DNA from: Stieleria maiorica
GTDB lineage: Bacteria; Planctomycetota; Planctomycetia; Pirellulales; Pirellulaceae
Direction: 5' to 3'
Length of the DNA: 64,000 nt
Assembly: GCF_008035925.1 (NCBI RefSeq)
Contig: NZ_CP036264.1
Location: 6,047,641-6,111,640 of the forward strand
Part shown: positions 27,511-37,277 of the stretch, piece by piece
How positions within the stretch are numbered: position 1 is the stretch's first letter
Layout of the letters: every line of letters starts with the position of its first letter
The notes under the pieces: model-generated
Seen by the model: only the letters and a program-made list of their open reading frames with translations
Told to the model about the DNA's origin: nothing
Database searches by the model: none
Program-made: the position numbers and the translations under genes

Positions 27511-30500
27511 ATGATCCGTGTCTCGACGTTGCTTCTTTGCGTGTCGTGTCTGTGTGCAAACGCACTCGCCCAGCAGCTCGACACGCCGCACGCGATCAAC
27601 ACGCAAGCCGCAGGCGAACACCCACCATCGGCATCCGAGGCAGCCGATCGGATCGAGGTCCCTACCGGTTTTGGCGTCACGTTGTTTGCCGGTGAACCCG
27701 ATGTTCATCAACCGATCGCGATGGAGATCGATGATCGTGGCCGATTGTGGGTTGCAGAATGTTACACCTATGAAGGCAGCGAGTATGACCTGAACAAGCG
27801 GGACCGCATTTTGATCTTTGATGACACCGATGGTGACGGACGATTCGATCGGCGGAAGATCTTTTGGGACCAGGGCCAGCGGTTGACCGGATTGACGCTC
27901 GGATTTGGCGGTGTTTGGATCACCAGCGCGCCGAACTTGCTGTTCTTGCCCGACCGCGATCACGATGATCGGCCCGACGGTCCGCCGCAAGTCATGCTGG
28001 AAGGGTTCAGCGTGTTGGCGCGGCACAATATGGTCAACGGTTTGCGGTGGGGACCCGACGGATGGCTGTACGGTCGACACGGAATCACGGACACCTCCCA
28101 CGTCGGCACCCCCGAGACGCCGCTGGGCAAACGCACGCCGCTGAACTGTTCGATTTGGCGGTTTCATCCCCAACGGCATGTCTTTCAGGTCGTCACCCAT
28201 GGGACGACGAATCCTTGGGGGCTGGATTACGATGATCACGGCCAATGGTTCTTTACCAACAATGTGATCAATCATCTGTGGCACGTGATTCCCGGTGCCC
28301 ATTACGAACGCATGCACGGTGCGGACTTCAATCCGCATCTGTACGGATTGATCGAACCCACCGCGGACCACTTTCACTGGGACACTGCCGGCGGAGTCGG
28401 CGATTCGGACAACAAGAATCGCAAACAGTACGACGGGCGTCATGACGACCACGGCGGCGGCCATTCGCATTGCGGAGGCATGATCTATCTGGGCGACAAT
28501 TGGCCGGCGGAGTATCGCGGGCGGATGCTGATGTGCAACACGCACGGACGACGGGTCAACGTCGACCGCTTGGTACGCCGCGGCAACAGCTACGCCGGCG
28601 AGCACGAAGCCGATTTCCTCATTGCCAACAACCCGTGGTTTCGCGGTGTCGAATTAAAGTACGGCCCCGACGGAGGCGTTTTTTTGACCGACTGGTCGGA
28701 TCTGGGGGAATGCCATGACCGTGACGGTGTGCATCGGACGAGCGGGCGAATTTATAAGATCACCTACGGGGAATCGCAGCCGCAACGTCCCGATCTAAGT
28801 CAGTCGTCCGACACGGAATTGGTGCACTGTCAGCTGCACCGCAATGACTGGTTCGTCCGTCATGCCCGGCGCCGACTGCAGGAGCGCCACGTGGCAGGTG
28901 AAGATCTGTCGCAAGCGGCGGACGCGTTGCGTGCGATCGTTGCGGATCACCCCGACGTCACGCGACGGTTGCGCGCGATGTGGGCCTTGTACAGCATCGA
29001 CGCGGCAGGTGCCGATTGGTTGGTCGGTCAATTGAACGATCCATCCGAACACGTTCGCAGTTGGGCGGTTCGTTTGCTGGTCGATCGAGGTCACCCGGGG
29101 GCGGAAACGGCTGCGCGATTGGCCGAACAGAGCGAGCATGAAGGCTCGGGCTTGGTTCGACTCGCGTTGGCGTCGGCCCTGCAACAGCTCGATCTTGCGG
29201 ATCGTTGGCCGATCGCCCATCAACTCAGTCAATTTGCGGCAGATGCCAACGATCGCGTCCAACCGCTGATGATTTGGTACGGAATCGAACCGGCGATCAC
29301 GAGCGATCCGGAACGAGCACTCCGATTGGCGTTGGCGACAAAAATCCCGTTGCTCCGGGAGTACGTCGCGCGTCGCTTGGGTTCGTCGATCGACCACCAG
29401 TCGTTGATCGTCGAAGCGTTGATCGATCAGGCTTCGACGTCCGACGTGGAGCACGCGTCGGACTATCTTTCCGGGTTGGCCGCGGCATTGAAAGGCCGGA
29501 ATCGGGTCGCGCCGCCGGCGAATTGGCAGGTAGCGACAAGGGTCTGGGCAACGATGAACGACGCCACGGTTACGGAACTAACTCGCGAGTTGTCGGTCGT
29601 GTTCGGTGACGGCCGAGCCGTGGACGAATTGCTGGCGATCGCCAAAGACACCGCTGTCGGCCCGTCGGCGCGGCGGGATGCGTTGTCGGTGGTGTTGGAA
29701 AGCCGGCCAAAAGGATTGTCGCCGACGCTGCTGAAACTAAAGTCCGATCGGGTCGTCGGAGCGTTGGCGATCAAGGGCTTGGCTCGCTACGAGGAGCCGC
29801 AGATCGGGAAACAGTTGCTGAGCTACTATCACAACGCGAAACACGAACACCGCCCCGCGATCATTAGCACATTGGCGTCGCGTGCCAGTTACGCGGCGCT
29901 GCTGCTTGCCGCCGTCGAGGCGGGCACGATCGATCGTCGGGATATCTCCGCAGCGGTCGCCGGCAACATCGCAGGACACGGCGACCAGGCGTTGACGGAG
30001 AAGTTGGCAGAGCTTTGGGGGGCGGTCCAGACCAGCCCCAAGGAAAAGCTTGAGTTGATCGAATCTTACCGTGCTCGATTGACGCCAACGCATTTGGCCG
30101 AAGCGGATCTGGCGGCCGGTCGACGGGTGTTCGCAAAGGTCTGCGGCACTTGCCACAAGATGTTCGGCGAAGGAAAATCCGTCGGACCGGATCTAACCGG
30201 ATCCAATCGTGATAATTTGAGCTACTTGCTGGAAAACATCATCGATCCCAGTCGCATCGTCCCGGCCGCGTTGCGACAGTCCGCGGTCTTGTTGTCCGAT
30301 GGCCGCGTGATCAGCGGGTGTATCACCCGGCAAGACGAGCATACCGTGACGATCCAAACGATTGATGACGTGCAGCGTGTCTCCCGCGAAGACGTCGAGC
30401 GGATCCGCCCATTGACGCAAAGCTTGATGCCCGACGGAATCCTGCAACCGCTTACGGAGACACAAGTCCGCGACCTCTTCGCGTTTCTGCAATCCAACAC

Positions 30501-30522
30501 CGCCCCTCCCGACAGGAAATAG
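27511..30522 (+). CDS. PVC-type haem-binding CxxCH protein with propeller and HEAT-like repeats
   Basis: 1003 residues with a signal peptide. Residues about 45-430 form the membrane-bound dehydrogenase-type propeller of planctomycetes (VAECYTYEGSEYDLNKRDRI; the HHG-rich loop DGRHDDHGGGHSHCGG). Residues about 440-860 are helical and HEAT-like. The c-type haem motif CGTCH begins at C878 and is followed by GPDLTGSNRDNLSYLLENII, the usual planctomycete haem domain. The protein probably oxidises a sugar or alcohol in the periplasm and passes electrons to its own haem. Sulfatase 3 starts 9 bp after its stop, so the two are translated from one message. Confidence 0.92.
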   Translation: MIRVSTLLLCVSCLCANALAQQLDTPHAINTQAAGEHPPSASEAADRIEVPTGFGVTLFAGEPDVHQPIAMEIDDRGRLWVAECYTYEGSEYDLNKRDRILIFDDTDGDGRFDRRKIFWDQGQRLTGLTLGFGGVWITSAPNLLFLPDRDHDDRPDGPPQVMLEGFSVLARHNMVNGLRWGPDGWLYGRHGITDTSHVGTPETPLGKRTPLNCSIWRFHPQRHVFQVVTHGTTNPWGLDYDDHGQWFFTNNVINHLWHVIPGAHYERMHGADFNPHLYGLIEPTADHFHWDTAGGVGDSDNKNRKQYDGRHDDHGGGHSHCGGMIYLGDNWPAEYRGRMLMCNTHGRRVNVDRLVRRGNSYAGEHEADFLIANNPWFRGVELKYGPDGGVFLTDWSDLGECHDRDGVHRTSGRIYKITYGESQPQRPDLSQSSDTELVHCQLHRNDWFVRHARRRLQERHVAGEDLSQAADALRAIVADHPDVTRRLRAMWALYSIDAAGADWLVGQLNDPSEHVRSWAVRLLVDRGHPGAETAARLAEQSEHEGSGLVRLALASALQQLDLADRWPIAHQLSQFAADANDRVQPLMIWYGIEPAITSDPERALRLALATKIPLLREYVARRLGSSIDHQSLIVEALIDQASTSDVEHASDYLSGLAAALKGRNRVAPPANWQVATRVWATMNDATVTELTRELSVVFGDGRAVDELLAIAKDTAVGPSARRDALSVVLESRPKGLSPTLLKLKSDRVVGALAIKGLARYEEPQIGKQLLSYYHNAKHEHRPAIISTLASRASYAALLLAAVEAGTIDRRDISAAVAGNIAGHGDQALTEKLAELWGAVQTSPKEKLELIESYRARLTPTHLAEADLAAGRRVFAKVCGTCHKMFGEGKSVGPDLTGSNRDNLSYLLENIIDPSRIVPAALRQSAVLLSDGRVISGCITRQDEHTVTIQTIDDVQRVSREDVERIRPLTQSLMPDGILQPLTETQVRDLFAFLQSNTAPPDRK

Positions 30523-30531
30523 GAATCCACA

Positions 30532-32463
30532 ATGAAACCCGTTCTCCATGCCGCCTTGCTCGCGCCGCTGCTGTTGTTGTCGCAAGCTTGGTTTGTGGTG
30601 TCCTGTAACGCTGCAGACCAGCCCAACTTCATCGTTTTTCTGGCGGACGATCTCGGTTGGGGCGACCTGGGATGCTACGGACACCCGATAATCCAGACGC
30701 CAAACCTGGACCGATTCGCGTCCGAAGGAGTGCGTTTCACACAGGCTTATGCCGCATGCGGAGTTTGCTCGCCGAGTCGTTCATCGATTTTGACCGGCCG
30801 CACTCCCTATCGAAACGGCGTCTGGCGTTGGCTGCCGGTGGGCAACGAGGCCCATTTGCGGGAGAGCGAAATCACGATCCCGGAGACCCTGCGCCCGCTC
30901 GGTTATCAAACCATGCACAGCGGCAAGTGGCATTTGAACGGCTATTTTAATAGCGACGAACAACCGCAGCCGGACGATCACGGATACGACTGGTGGTTCG
31001 CGACGCAGAACAACGCCTCGCCGTCGCATAAGGATCCGATCAACTTCGTTCGCAACCGAAAGGCGGTCGGCCCGCTCGAAGGCTTCTCGGCTCCACTGGT
31101 TGCCGAAGAAGCGTCGTCGTGGTTGAAGCAGCAGCGCGATCCGAACCGACCGTTTTTCATCACCGTTTGGACTCACGAACCGCACCTGCCGATCGAAAGC
31201 GATCCGAAGTTTCAGCAACTGTACCGCGAGATCGACAATCCCGGCGTTCGGCAGCACCACGGCAACGTCACGCAACTGGACCATGCGTTCGGCAACTTGA
31301 TGAAGACGGTCGATGAACTCGGATTGCGCGACAACACGTTCGTGATTTTCACCAGCGACAACGGGCCGGAAGGATCTGGCAAAGGCAACCTGAAGAATCC
31401 GCAATCCCAACAGAATCGCACGTGGGGTTCCACGGGAGGCTTGCGTGGTCGCAAACGCGACAGCCACGAAGGCGGCATTCGTGTGCCGGGGATCGTCCGT
31501 TGGCCTGGAAAGATCCGGCCGGGCACGGTCAGCGACGTTCCCGTCATCGGCTCGGACATCTTCACGACGGTGTTGGAGATCGCCGGCGCGCCGGTGCCGA
31601 GTGACCGCACGATCGATGGCGTGAACCTGTTGCCGGCTTGCGAGGGCAAAGAACTCGAGCGCCCCGTGCCGCTATTCTGGCGCACCCACATCGCCCCTCC
31701 GGCCAGTCATGCGGCGATGCGGATCGGCGATTGGAAGATCGTTGCCGACCAAAAATTGGAGCGGTTCCAGCTGTACAAAATCGCCAAGGACTGGAAAGAA
31801 GAGCACGATCTGGCCGATCAGATGCCCGAGAAGTTGGCGGAGATGAAAGCGAAGTTCATGGAAGTCTGGGAAGGCGTCGAGTATGAAGGGCCCAAAGAAT
31901 GGTGGATCAACCAGCCCGATGGCGGCAAGCGCAAGAAAGGCCCCAAATTGTCCGAAGGCACCGATAAAACCGGAGACTTTGACGTGGTCAAGGGCGCGAC
32001 GGTTTCCCGCGGCGAGCTCGGCTACCTGTTGGACAGCGGTCAAAGCGAAGGGTTTGCGCTTCAAAAGCTGGACGCTCCGGTTCAGGAATCCGCGACCTTT
32101 CGAATCCAATACCGCTCGGCGACCGACAGCGTGACCCAAAACGCCTGCTTCTGTTTCGGGGCGGAACCGGTGAACGATCGCTTGCATAAAGCCGGCACGT
32201 TGATCGGGATGGGCCGCCACGGGGCGTTTGACGGCAGCTGGGCAAATGTCGGCATCGGCGCGAGCAAACAGGGTAACTTTGCTTCCACGGACACATTCGA
32301 CGCCACGGTGACGATCGATTTGGACCATGGCAAGTTGATCTTGAAGGTCAACGACACGCGGATCGAACATCAATTGCCCAGCAACTTGGAAAGCGTCGAC
32401 TACGTCGGCATTTACGCCAAGAACACCAAAGCGGAGTTCTCCGAGATCACGCGCGTGAAGTGA
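30532..32463 (+). CDS. Sulfatase 3 with C-terminal lectin-like domain
   Basis: 643 residues. The N-terminus has a long hydrophobic stretch ending WFVVSC, a possible lipobox, so a lipoprotein is possible. LADDLGWGDLG binds the metal, C79-SPSR is the formylglycine site, and GKWHLNG and FTSDNGPEG follow. The catalytic part ends near residue 480. The last ~155 residues (FALQKLDAPVQESATFRIQY onward) form a beta-sandwich-like region similar to DUF1080/concanavalin folds. It ends the operon with the DUF1080 and haem genes. Confidence 0.92.
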   Translation: MKPVLHAALLAPLLLLSQAWFVVSCNAADQPNFIVFLADDLGWGDLGCYGHPIIQTPNLDRFASEGVRFTQAYAACGVCSPSRSSILTGRTPYRNGVWRWLPVGNEAHLRESEITIPETLRPLGYQTMHSGKWHLNGYFNSDEQPQPDDHGYDWWFATQNNASPSHKDPINFVRNRKAVGPLEGFSAPLVAEEASSWLKQQRDPNRPFFITVWTHEPHLPIESDPKFQQLYREIDNPGVRQHHGNVTQLDHAFGNLMKTVDELGLRDNTFVIFTSDNGPEGSGKGNLKNPQSQQNRTWGSTGGLRGRKRDSHEGGIRVPGIVRWPGKIRPGTVSDVPVIGSDIFTTVLEIAGAPVPSDRTIDGVNLLPACEGKELERPVPLFWRTHIAPPASHAAMRIGDWKIVADQKLERFQLYKIAKDWKEEHDLADQMPEKLAEMKAKFMEVWEGVEYEGPKEWWINQPDGGKRKKGPKLSEGTDKTGDFDVVKGATVSRGELGYLLDSGQSEGFALQKLDAPVQESATFRIQYRSATDSVTQNACFCFGAEPVNDRLHKAGTLIGMGRHGAFDGSWANVGIGASKQGNFASTDTFDATVTIDLDHGKLILKVNDTRIEHQLPSNLESVDYVGIYAKNTKAEFSEITRVK

Positions 32464-32514
32464 TCACCATGCGAACGTTAGCAACGATCTGTCCGATCAT
32501 CCGATCGGCGTTGC

Positions 32515-32911
32515 GATGCCCTGGTCGAACTGGTCGATCTGCATCCGACGCTCAGCGAACTGGCAGGATTGCCGATCCACGCCGGTGCACAGGGGGGAGA
32601 GCTTTGCCGCCAATGTCCGCGACCCAGTCGCCGCGGGCCAGGAGATCGCGATCAGCCAATATCCCAAGGCCGGTTACATGGGCTATACGATTCGGACCAA
32701 GACGCACCGCTACACCGAATGGCGACCGGTAAACGCGACCGACGAAGACGCGGCGTTTCGCGAGTTGTACGCCTACGGAAGCGACGGGGTCGAACGTGTA
32801 AATCTCGCCGACCGACCGGAGCATCACGCGGTCCAAGAAACGCTCAAGCAGCGGCTGGATCAAGCGATTGCCTCGGCTACCGGGGCCACGCCTGCATCAG
32901 CCAAACGCTAG
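32515..32911 (+). pseudogene. Decayed sulfatase C-terminal fragment with frameshift
   Basis: From 32515 one frame reads DALVELVDLHPTLSELAGLP. After the G-run at 32588-32593 the homology continues in another frame as GESFAANVRDP and GYTIRTKTHRYTEWR, then NLADRPEHHAVQETLKQRLD. Both parts match the C-terminal end of iduronate-2-sulfatase-like sulfatases. The N-terminal part with the catalytic Cys is missing and a 1-base shift breaks the frame. It is a relic of a further sulfatase. Confidence 0.8.
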
Positions 32912-33044
32912 GCTTTGTCCCTAAGCCTGTAGCGGAAGCCGCCAAGGCTTTCGACGCGCAGCAGTTCACACGGGAAAAGCCGGAATTCTTGGCGAATTCC
33001 GCTACCACATACGACTCTTGCCGGGTTTAGGGACAAAGCTTAGC
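32907..33044. mobile_element. MITE-like element with 18-bp terminal inverted repeats
   Basis: Ends are GCTAGGCTTTGTCCCTAA (32907-32924) and its inverted copy (33027-33044), matching at 17 of 18 positions. Inside, GTAGCGGAA and TTCCGCTAC form a second inverted pair, so the whole 138 bp can fold. It contains no gene. Its left end overlaps the TAG of the sulfatase relic. A dispersed hairpin or transcription terminator is an alternative reading. Confidence 0.6.
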
Positions 33045-33087
33045 CGTCCATCTCGCGTTAAGAGTCGAGTAAACGTAGGACGCAATC

Positions 33088-33132
33088 CGAATGGACTCGT
33101 CGCCTCGTCCACTACCCGGAAACCAAGCTGCG
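33088..33132 (+). repeat. Dispersed 45-bp repeat, copy 1
   Basis: The stretch from 33088 starts CGAATGGACTCGTCGCCT and matches 54238-54282 at 41 of 45 bases in the same orientation. Both copies lie in intergenic DNA before plus-strand genes. The rest of 33045-33272 shows nothing else I can name. Confidence 0.75.
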
Positions 33133-33272
33133 GCGGAATCCCAGAGCCTCGACCAAGCACTCTCCTCTGGATGCGGCGTCGAGGGTTTTGCTAGGTTCGC
33201 GACAAAACGACCAGAACCAAGCGTCTCCCGCACGTCCCGGGAGGATTTCGCGGCTGCGGGCAAAGGATTGCA

Positions 33273-34613
33273 ATGAGCGACTACGATCAACACCCCGGTG
33301 GCGGATTCAGTAGCGTCGACGGTTACAACGACCCTGCGGGATCGCAAGCCGAAGAGATGCGGCGGATGCAGGAAGACGAGCTGAACCGGCAGCGTCAGGA
33401 GCAAGCCGCCGCCGATGCCGCCGCGGCAGCGGAGCAAGCCGCAGCCGAGCAGGCCGCAGCACAGCAAGCGGCCCAACAACGAACGCTCAGCCGAACGGAT
33501 CGCAACGAGCGTTGCGGCGCGGCCGGTCGGCAGTCGACGAGGTCGACCGGCGGCACGAGCAACGCCTCGCGAGCGTCCCGATCGACCCGACCGGCGGGGC
33601 CGAGCGACTGGAACCCAGCGTTCGCAACCTTGGGGTTCATCGCGGCCGGGCTTTGGGGAATGGGGCTTTTGGAAGGAGACGGTCGATTGTTCAGCGGGGT
33701 GGTCACGGGGCTGGTCGGCGGCTACATCGCCGGGCACTACTACAAGATGCTGATCGCCGCGACGTTGGTCGGGGGCGGTTGGTGGTTGATCAGCCAGCAC
33801 GAAGCCGCGAAATCGCGATCCGAAAAAACGTTGGTGACGGCAGCCGACGTCACATCCACACCGCGCCCCGCGTTGGATACACCAGCACGGCCTGCGACGA
33901 GTCCTCGCAAATCGGTCGACGCCCGGTTTGCAAAGTCGACGCTGAAGACTCCGCGACAAACACTAGCGACTCGATCTTCCTCGACCGACACGCCCGAGTT
34001 GCTGCAACGCCCGCATCAAGAGTTGGTCACCGATCCGTCGCGGATGCGAGCGTTTCGGCAATCAATGTTGGACTTTGAAACGCGAACCGGCAAGTCGTTT
34101 TTGAACGATCACCGATCGATGAAACCGGCAATGCGGACGCACTTTGACTACTTCGCCTGCTACGCCGACGGCGAACTTCAAGATGGTCAAGAAACGATCC
34201 CCGAACTGCAGCCGATCCAAGGGGTCTGGGACTATCGCAGTCCGCAATTGTGGGAGTTGGATTTGATCGCCACGGTCGATCAACACTTTCTCTTCAAATC
34301 GACGCGGGCCAACGGGACCAAGCGTGATGGCGTCTTTCGAACCTACAGCGGTGACGGCCTGTGTTATCAACCGATGACGCGTCCGCTCCGTCGCTCCGGG
34401 GCCACGTACGCTGACTTTCAATTGCCGGTCCGCGGCGGTCGCGTTTGGCGGGAGTTTGCCCGTGCGGTCTATCAGGCAAAGACTGACGCGGAGTTGCTGG
34501 CTCTGGACCCGATCAACCAGGCGGTCACCAAGACGCATCAAAGGGTTGCCGGTGCGACGGCCCGTGAAGCATCCCCCGCACAGGCGATGTCGCCCGGCAA
34601 GATCCGGCACTGA
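33273..34613 (+). CDS. Hypothetical membrane protein with Gln/Ala-rich coiled-coil N-terminus
   Basis: 446 residues. Residues 25-72 are rich in Q, A and E and should form a coiled coil. A basic, Ser/Arg-rich linker leads to two membrane segments at about 110-130 and 140-172 (GLVGGYIAGHYYKMLIAATL). The C-terminal ~200 residues are soluble and contain LDFETRTGKSFLNDH and FDYFACYADGELQDGQ. I recognise no family. A long open frame on the opposite strand (33027-33959) lacks any recognisable motif and is taken as a shadow. Confidence 0.7.
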   Translation: MSDYDQHPGGGFSSVDGYNDPAGSQAEEMRRMQEDELNRQRQEQAAADAAAAAEQAAAEQAAAQQAAQQRTLSRTDRNERCGAAGRQSTRSTGGTSNASRASRSTRPAGPSDWNPAFATLGFIAAGLWGMGLLEGDGRLFSGVVTGLVGGYIAGHYYKMLIAATLVGGGWWLISQHEAAKSRSEKTLVTAADVTSTPRPALDTPARPATSPRKSVDARFAKSTLKTPRQTLATRSSSTDTPELLQRPHQELVTDPSRMRAFRQSMLDFETRTGKSFLNDHRSMKPAMRTHFDYFACYADGELQDGQETIPELQPIQGVWDYRSPQLWELDLIATVDQHFLFKSTRANGTKRDGVFRTYSGDGLCYQPMTRPLRRSGATYADFQLPVRGGRVWREFARAVYQAKTDAELLALDPINQAVTKTHQRVAGATAREASPAQAMSPGKIRH

Positions 34614-34779
34614 TTCGCCGCCACTGCCATGCCCTCGGTTTCGATCGCAGCGGTGGCGAGCGGCATGTGCGTCCAAGGCAAAGTGATTGACAATGGAGGC
34701 AAATTGTTGTCGGCGCTGCGCAGCCCTGCTATTCTGGCGGCACTCCTGCCCCCAGTCGAAGCACCTTGTGGAAATCATC

Positions 34780-35439
34780 ATGAACCGCTGTTTGTTTGCA
34801 CTTTGTCTGCTGTCGTTATTGGCGATCCGTGAAACGCCCGCGGCGGTGGTGGCGTCGTGGGATTTTAATGACGGCGATCTATTGGTGGATCAAGGTGCGG
34901 GAAGCATGTCGGTGGCGTTTCAGCTGAATCCCGGCCTCGTCCAAACCTTTGGAACGGGCACCACGGTGAATGCTCTGAGCGGTGTAGCGGCCGGATCGGC
35001 ATTTGCATTGGAAGCCGAGCCCGACAACCGAGCCAACTATGACATTCGCTTCGCAGTCGACATGACCGGGCTGGAAGATCTACGGGTCAGCTGGGCGTGG
35101 CGCGGGGATCCGTCGTGGCGAATCGGGACCGGAAAGCAATCCACGTTCGGCTGGTCGGCCGATGGGGGCGCGAGCTTCACACAACGCTCTCAAACCACGC
35201 CGCCGGACCAGTATTTGACGGTGAATTACGTGTTCCAGGGGAACACGGACGACAACAATCCCGACGTCGTCTTTCAGTTCTTCCAGACCCCGGGCGATCT
35301 CACCACCGGGGAACAATTCCTGCTCGACAACGTCACCTTCGAAGCCACCTCGATCGTCGCCGTTCCCGAGCCGTCCGTGTTCGGTTGGTTGACCGGATCG
35401 GCCCTCGCCGCCACGCTGCTCTATCGCCGCCGCGCATGA
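34780..35439 (+). CDS. PEP-CTERM-sorted extracellular protein
   Basis: 219 residues from the ATG at 34780. A signal peptide (MNRCLFALCLLSLLAIRETP) is followed by a beta-rich domain without a name, and the end VPEPSVFGWLTGSALA then YRRRA is a standard PEP-CTERM signal: VPEP, a membrane helix and a basic tail. Such proteins are processed by an exosortase and placed at the cell surface or in exopolymer; no exosortase gene is in this window. The frame continues upstream to 34687 but the added residues do not look like a signal peptide. Confidence 0.88.
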   Translation: MNRCLFALCLLSLLAIRETPAAVVASWDFNDGDLLVDQGAGSMSVAFQLNPGLVQTFGTGTTVNALSGVAAGSAFALEAEPDNRANYDIRFAVDMTGLEDLRVSWAWRGDPSWRIGTGKQSTFGWSADGGASFTQRSQTTPPDQYLTVNYVFQGNTDDNNPDVVFQFFQTPGDLTTGEQFLLDNVTFEATSIVAVPEPSVFGWLTGSALAATLLYRRRA

Positions 35440-35624
35440 CGCCTCGCCCGAAGAATGATCGCATCTTGAAATCGTTTTGCCCCCATTGTTTTGCCACCTT
35501 TGCTACAAATGGTTCCGTCGAACGCAACATGACTCCCAGGATCTGGTCCATGGTCCGCCGATCTGGATTATGATTTCTCGTTCGAGATTGCGATTCGTTC
35601 ACGAGGGACAGCGAGGAATAGGAG

Positions 35625-37088
35625 ATGCGTGGTTTATTGATGTGCCGCCGATGGGGCACGCTGGCGGTCGTCTTGGTGGCGATCGTTTCACGGGCCGTCA
35701 TTGCACGGGCTGATGAGCGGCCGAACGTTCTGTTGATCACGGCGGACGACCTGGGGCTGCAACTGTCGTGCTACGGGGATTCCTATGCCGACACGCCGAA
35801 CATCGACCGATTGGCGAACCGATCGGTCCGCTTTCGCACCGCTTACGTCAGCCAAGCGTCGTGCAGCCCCTCGCGTTCGTCGATGTTCACCGGCTTGTAC
35901 CCCCACGGCAACGGGCAGTACGGATTGCTGAACGCCAATGTCGGGTTTCGCGTCCACGAGCATCTGGTCGACTCGCTGTTGCCCAACGTCTTGAAAGACC
36001 ACGGCTATCGGACGGGGATCATCGGCAAGCTTCACGTCGGGCCGGAAAAGGAATTCGCGTTTGACGTGCGACACGGCGAAGGATTCGGCAGCCGCGACGT
36101 CCGGTTGCAAGTCGATTTTGCACGCAAGTTCCTGCGGCAAGACGACGACGCGCCGTGGTTTCTGATGTTCAATCTGTTCGATCCCCATGTGGCCAGACAG
36201 CGAATGCCGGGCGGTCGGCGTGGACCGCAATTCTTTCCCGACACGGTCAAGGGGTTGCCGAAAAACGTGCTCGGCCCTGAGGACGTCGTTCCTTGGCCCT
36301 GGCAACAGATCGACACGCCGGAGCAGCGCACCAAGATCGCCGGCTATTACAACTGCGTCCACCGCATCGATGCGGCGATCGGGATGTTGGACGACGTGCT
36401 GCAGCAAACCGGCAACTGGGATAACACGCTGGTGGTGTTTCTGGGCGATCACGGTCCGCCGTTCACGCGTGGAAAAACCAGTTGTTACGAATCCGGGCTG
36501 CGAGTCCCGTTCCTGGTCCGCTGGCCCGGCATTTCCCAGCCGCATGTTTCCGATCGGCTGGTGAGCAGCGTGGACATCTATCCGACGATCCTGGATGCAG
36601 CTGGCATCGAACTGCCGTCACCCCGCCATGGTCGCTCACTGCGAAGCGTCTTGGCAGCGCAGAACGACGCAGCCGATTGGCGGCAAACGCTGGTCGGTGA
36701 ATTCCACTACCACGGTGCGACACCGTTCTTCCCGCGCCGGGCGATCACCGACGGACGGTACAAGCTGATTAATAACCTGCGAGCCGGTGAAGCATCCGCG
36801 ATCGACTCGGTCGACGGAGACAGCGCCTACGCCCAAGCCCAAACGCTGCCCGAAAACCACCCGGCCCGGATCGCGATGGAAAGGCTCAAAAACCCGCCCC
36901 AGTGGGAGTTATACGATCTGGAAAATGATCCGATCGAGTTCCACAATCTGGCCGGAGACGCCGACGTTTCCGACGTCCAATCGCGACTTCAGCGTTCGTT
37001 GCATCAGTGGCAGAAACAAACGGAAGACCCGTTCGGTGACGTCGAATTCCGGAACACGATCGAACAGCGTTACCAGGCGAAACCGTAA
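35625..37088 (+). CDS. Sulfatase 4 (heparan N-sulfatase-like subgroup)
   Basis: 487 residues; a GAGGA box lies about 8 bases before the ATG at 35625. The signal peptide ends near ARA-D30. ITADDLGLQLSCYG binds the metal and C80-SPSR is the formylglycine site. The G-KLHVGPE and FLGDHGPPF elements resemble sulfatases of the N-sulfoglucosamine sulfohydrolase type, but the exact substrate is unproven. It is convergent with sulfatase 5. Confidence 0.93.
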   Translation: MRGLLMCRRWGTLAVVLVAIVSRAVIARADERPNVLLITADDLGLQLSCYGDSYADTPNIDRLANRSVRFRTAYVSQASCSPSRSSMFTGLYPHGNGQYGLLNANVGFRVHEHLVDSLLPNVLKDHGYRTGIIGKLHVGPEKEFAFDVRHGEGFGSRDVRLQVDFARKFLRQDDDAPWFLMFNLFDPHVARQRMPGGRRGPQFFPDTVKGLPKNVLGPEDVVPWPWQQIDTPEQRTKIAGYYNCVHRIDAAIGMLDDVLQQTGNWDNTLVVFLGDHGPPFTRGKTSCYESGLRVPFLVRWPGISQPHVSDRLVSSVDIYPTILDAAGIELPSPRHGRSLRSVLAAQNDAADWRQTLVGEFHYHGATPFFPRRAITDGRYKLINNLRAGEASAIDSVDGDSAYAQAQTLPENHPARIAMERLKNPPQWELYDLENDPIEFHNLAGDADVSDVQSRLQRSLHQWQKQTEDPFGDVEFRNTIEQRYQAKP

Positions 37089-37144
37089 TCCAGCGTCCGA
37101 CACCAGCGAGCGGCACGATTGGACGAGCAAAGGACCAATGCGAC

Positions 37145-37186
37145 AAATAGGACATCTATGTCAGATTGGTCCCATAGGTCCTATTT
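37145..37186. terminator. Hairpin between convergent sulfatases
   Basis: AAATAGGAC (37145-37153) and GTCCTATTT (37178-37186) form a perfect 9-bp stem around a 24-nt loop, in the gap between the convergent genes of sulfatases 4 and 5. The A/T ends on both sides suit a bidirectional terminator. Confidence 0.45.
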
Positions 37187-37277
37187 CCCCTGACCAACAA
37201 TCGTTGGGGCGTTGTGATCCACTGTCGCAGGCAACGCCAATCTGACACCTCTTTTAAAGCCGCAAGCACCGGCAGCT

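Noticed and set aside
27319..28605. 428-residue open frame on the minus strand across the DUF1080 and haem-protein genes
   Set aside because: It is antisense to two recognised secreted proteins and shows no motif of its own.
33027..33959. 310-residue minus-strand frame opposite the coiled-coil protein
   Set aside because: Composition is that of an antisense of the Gln/Ala-rich gene; no domain recognised.
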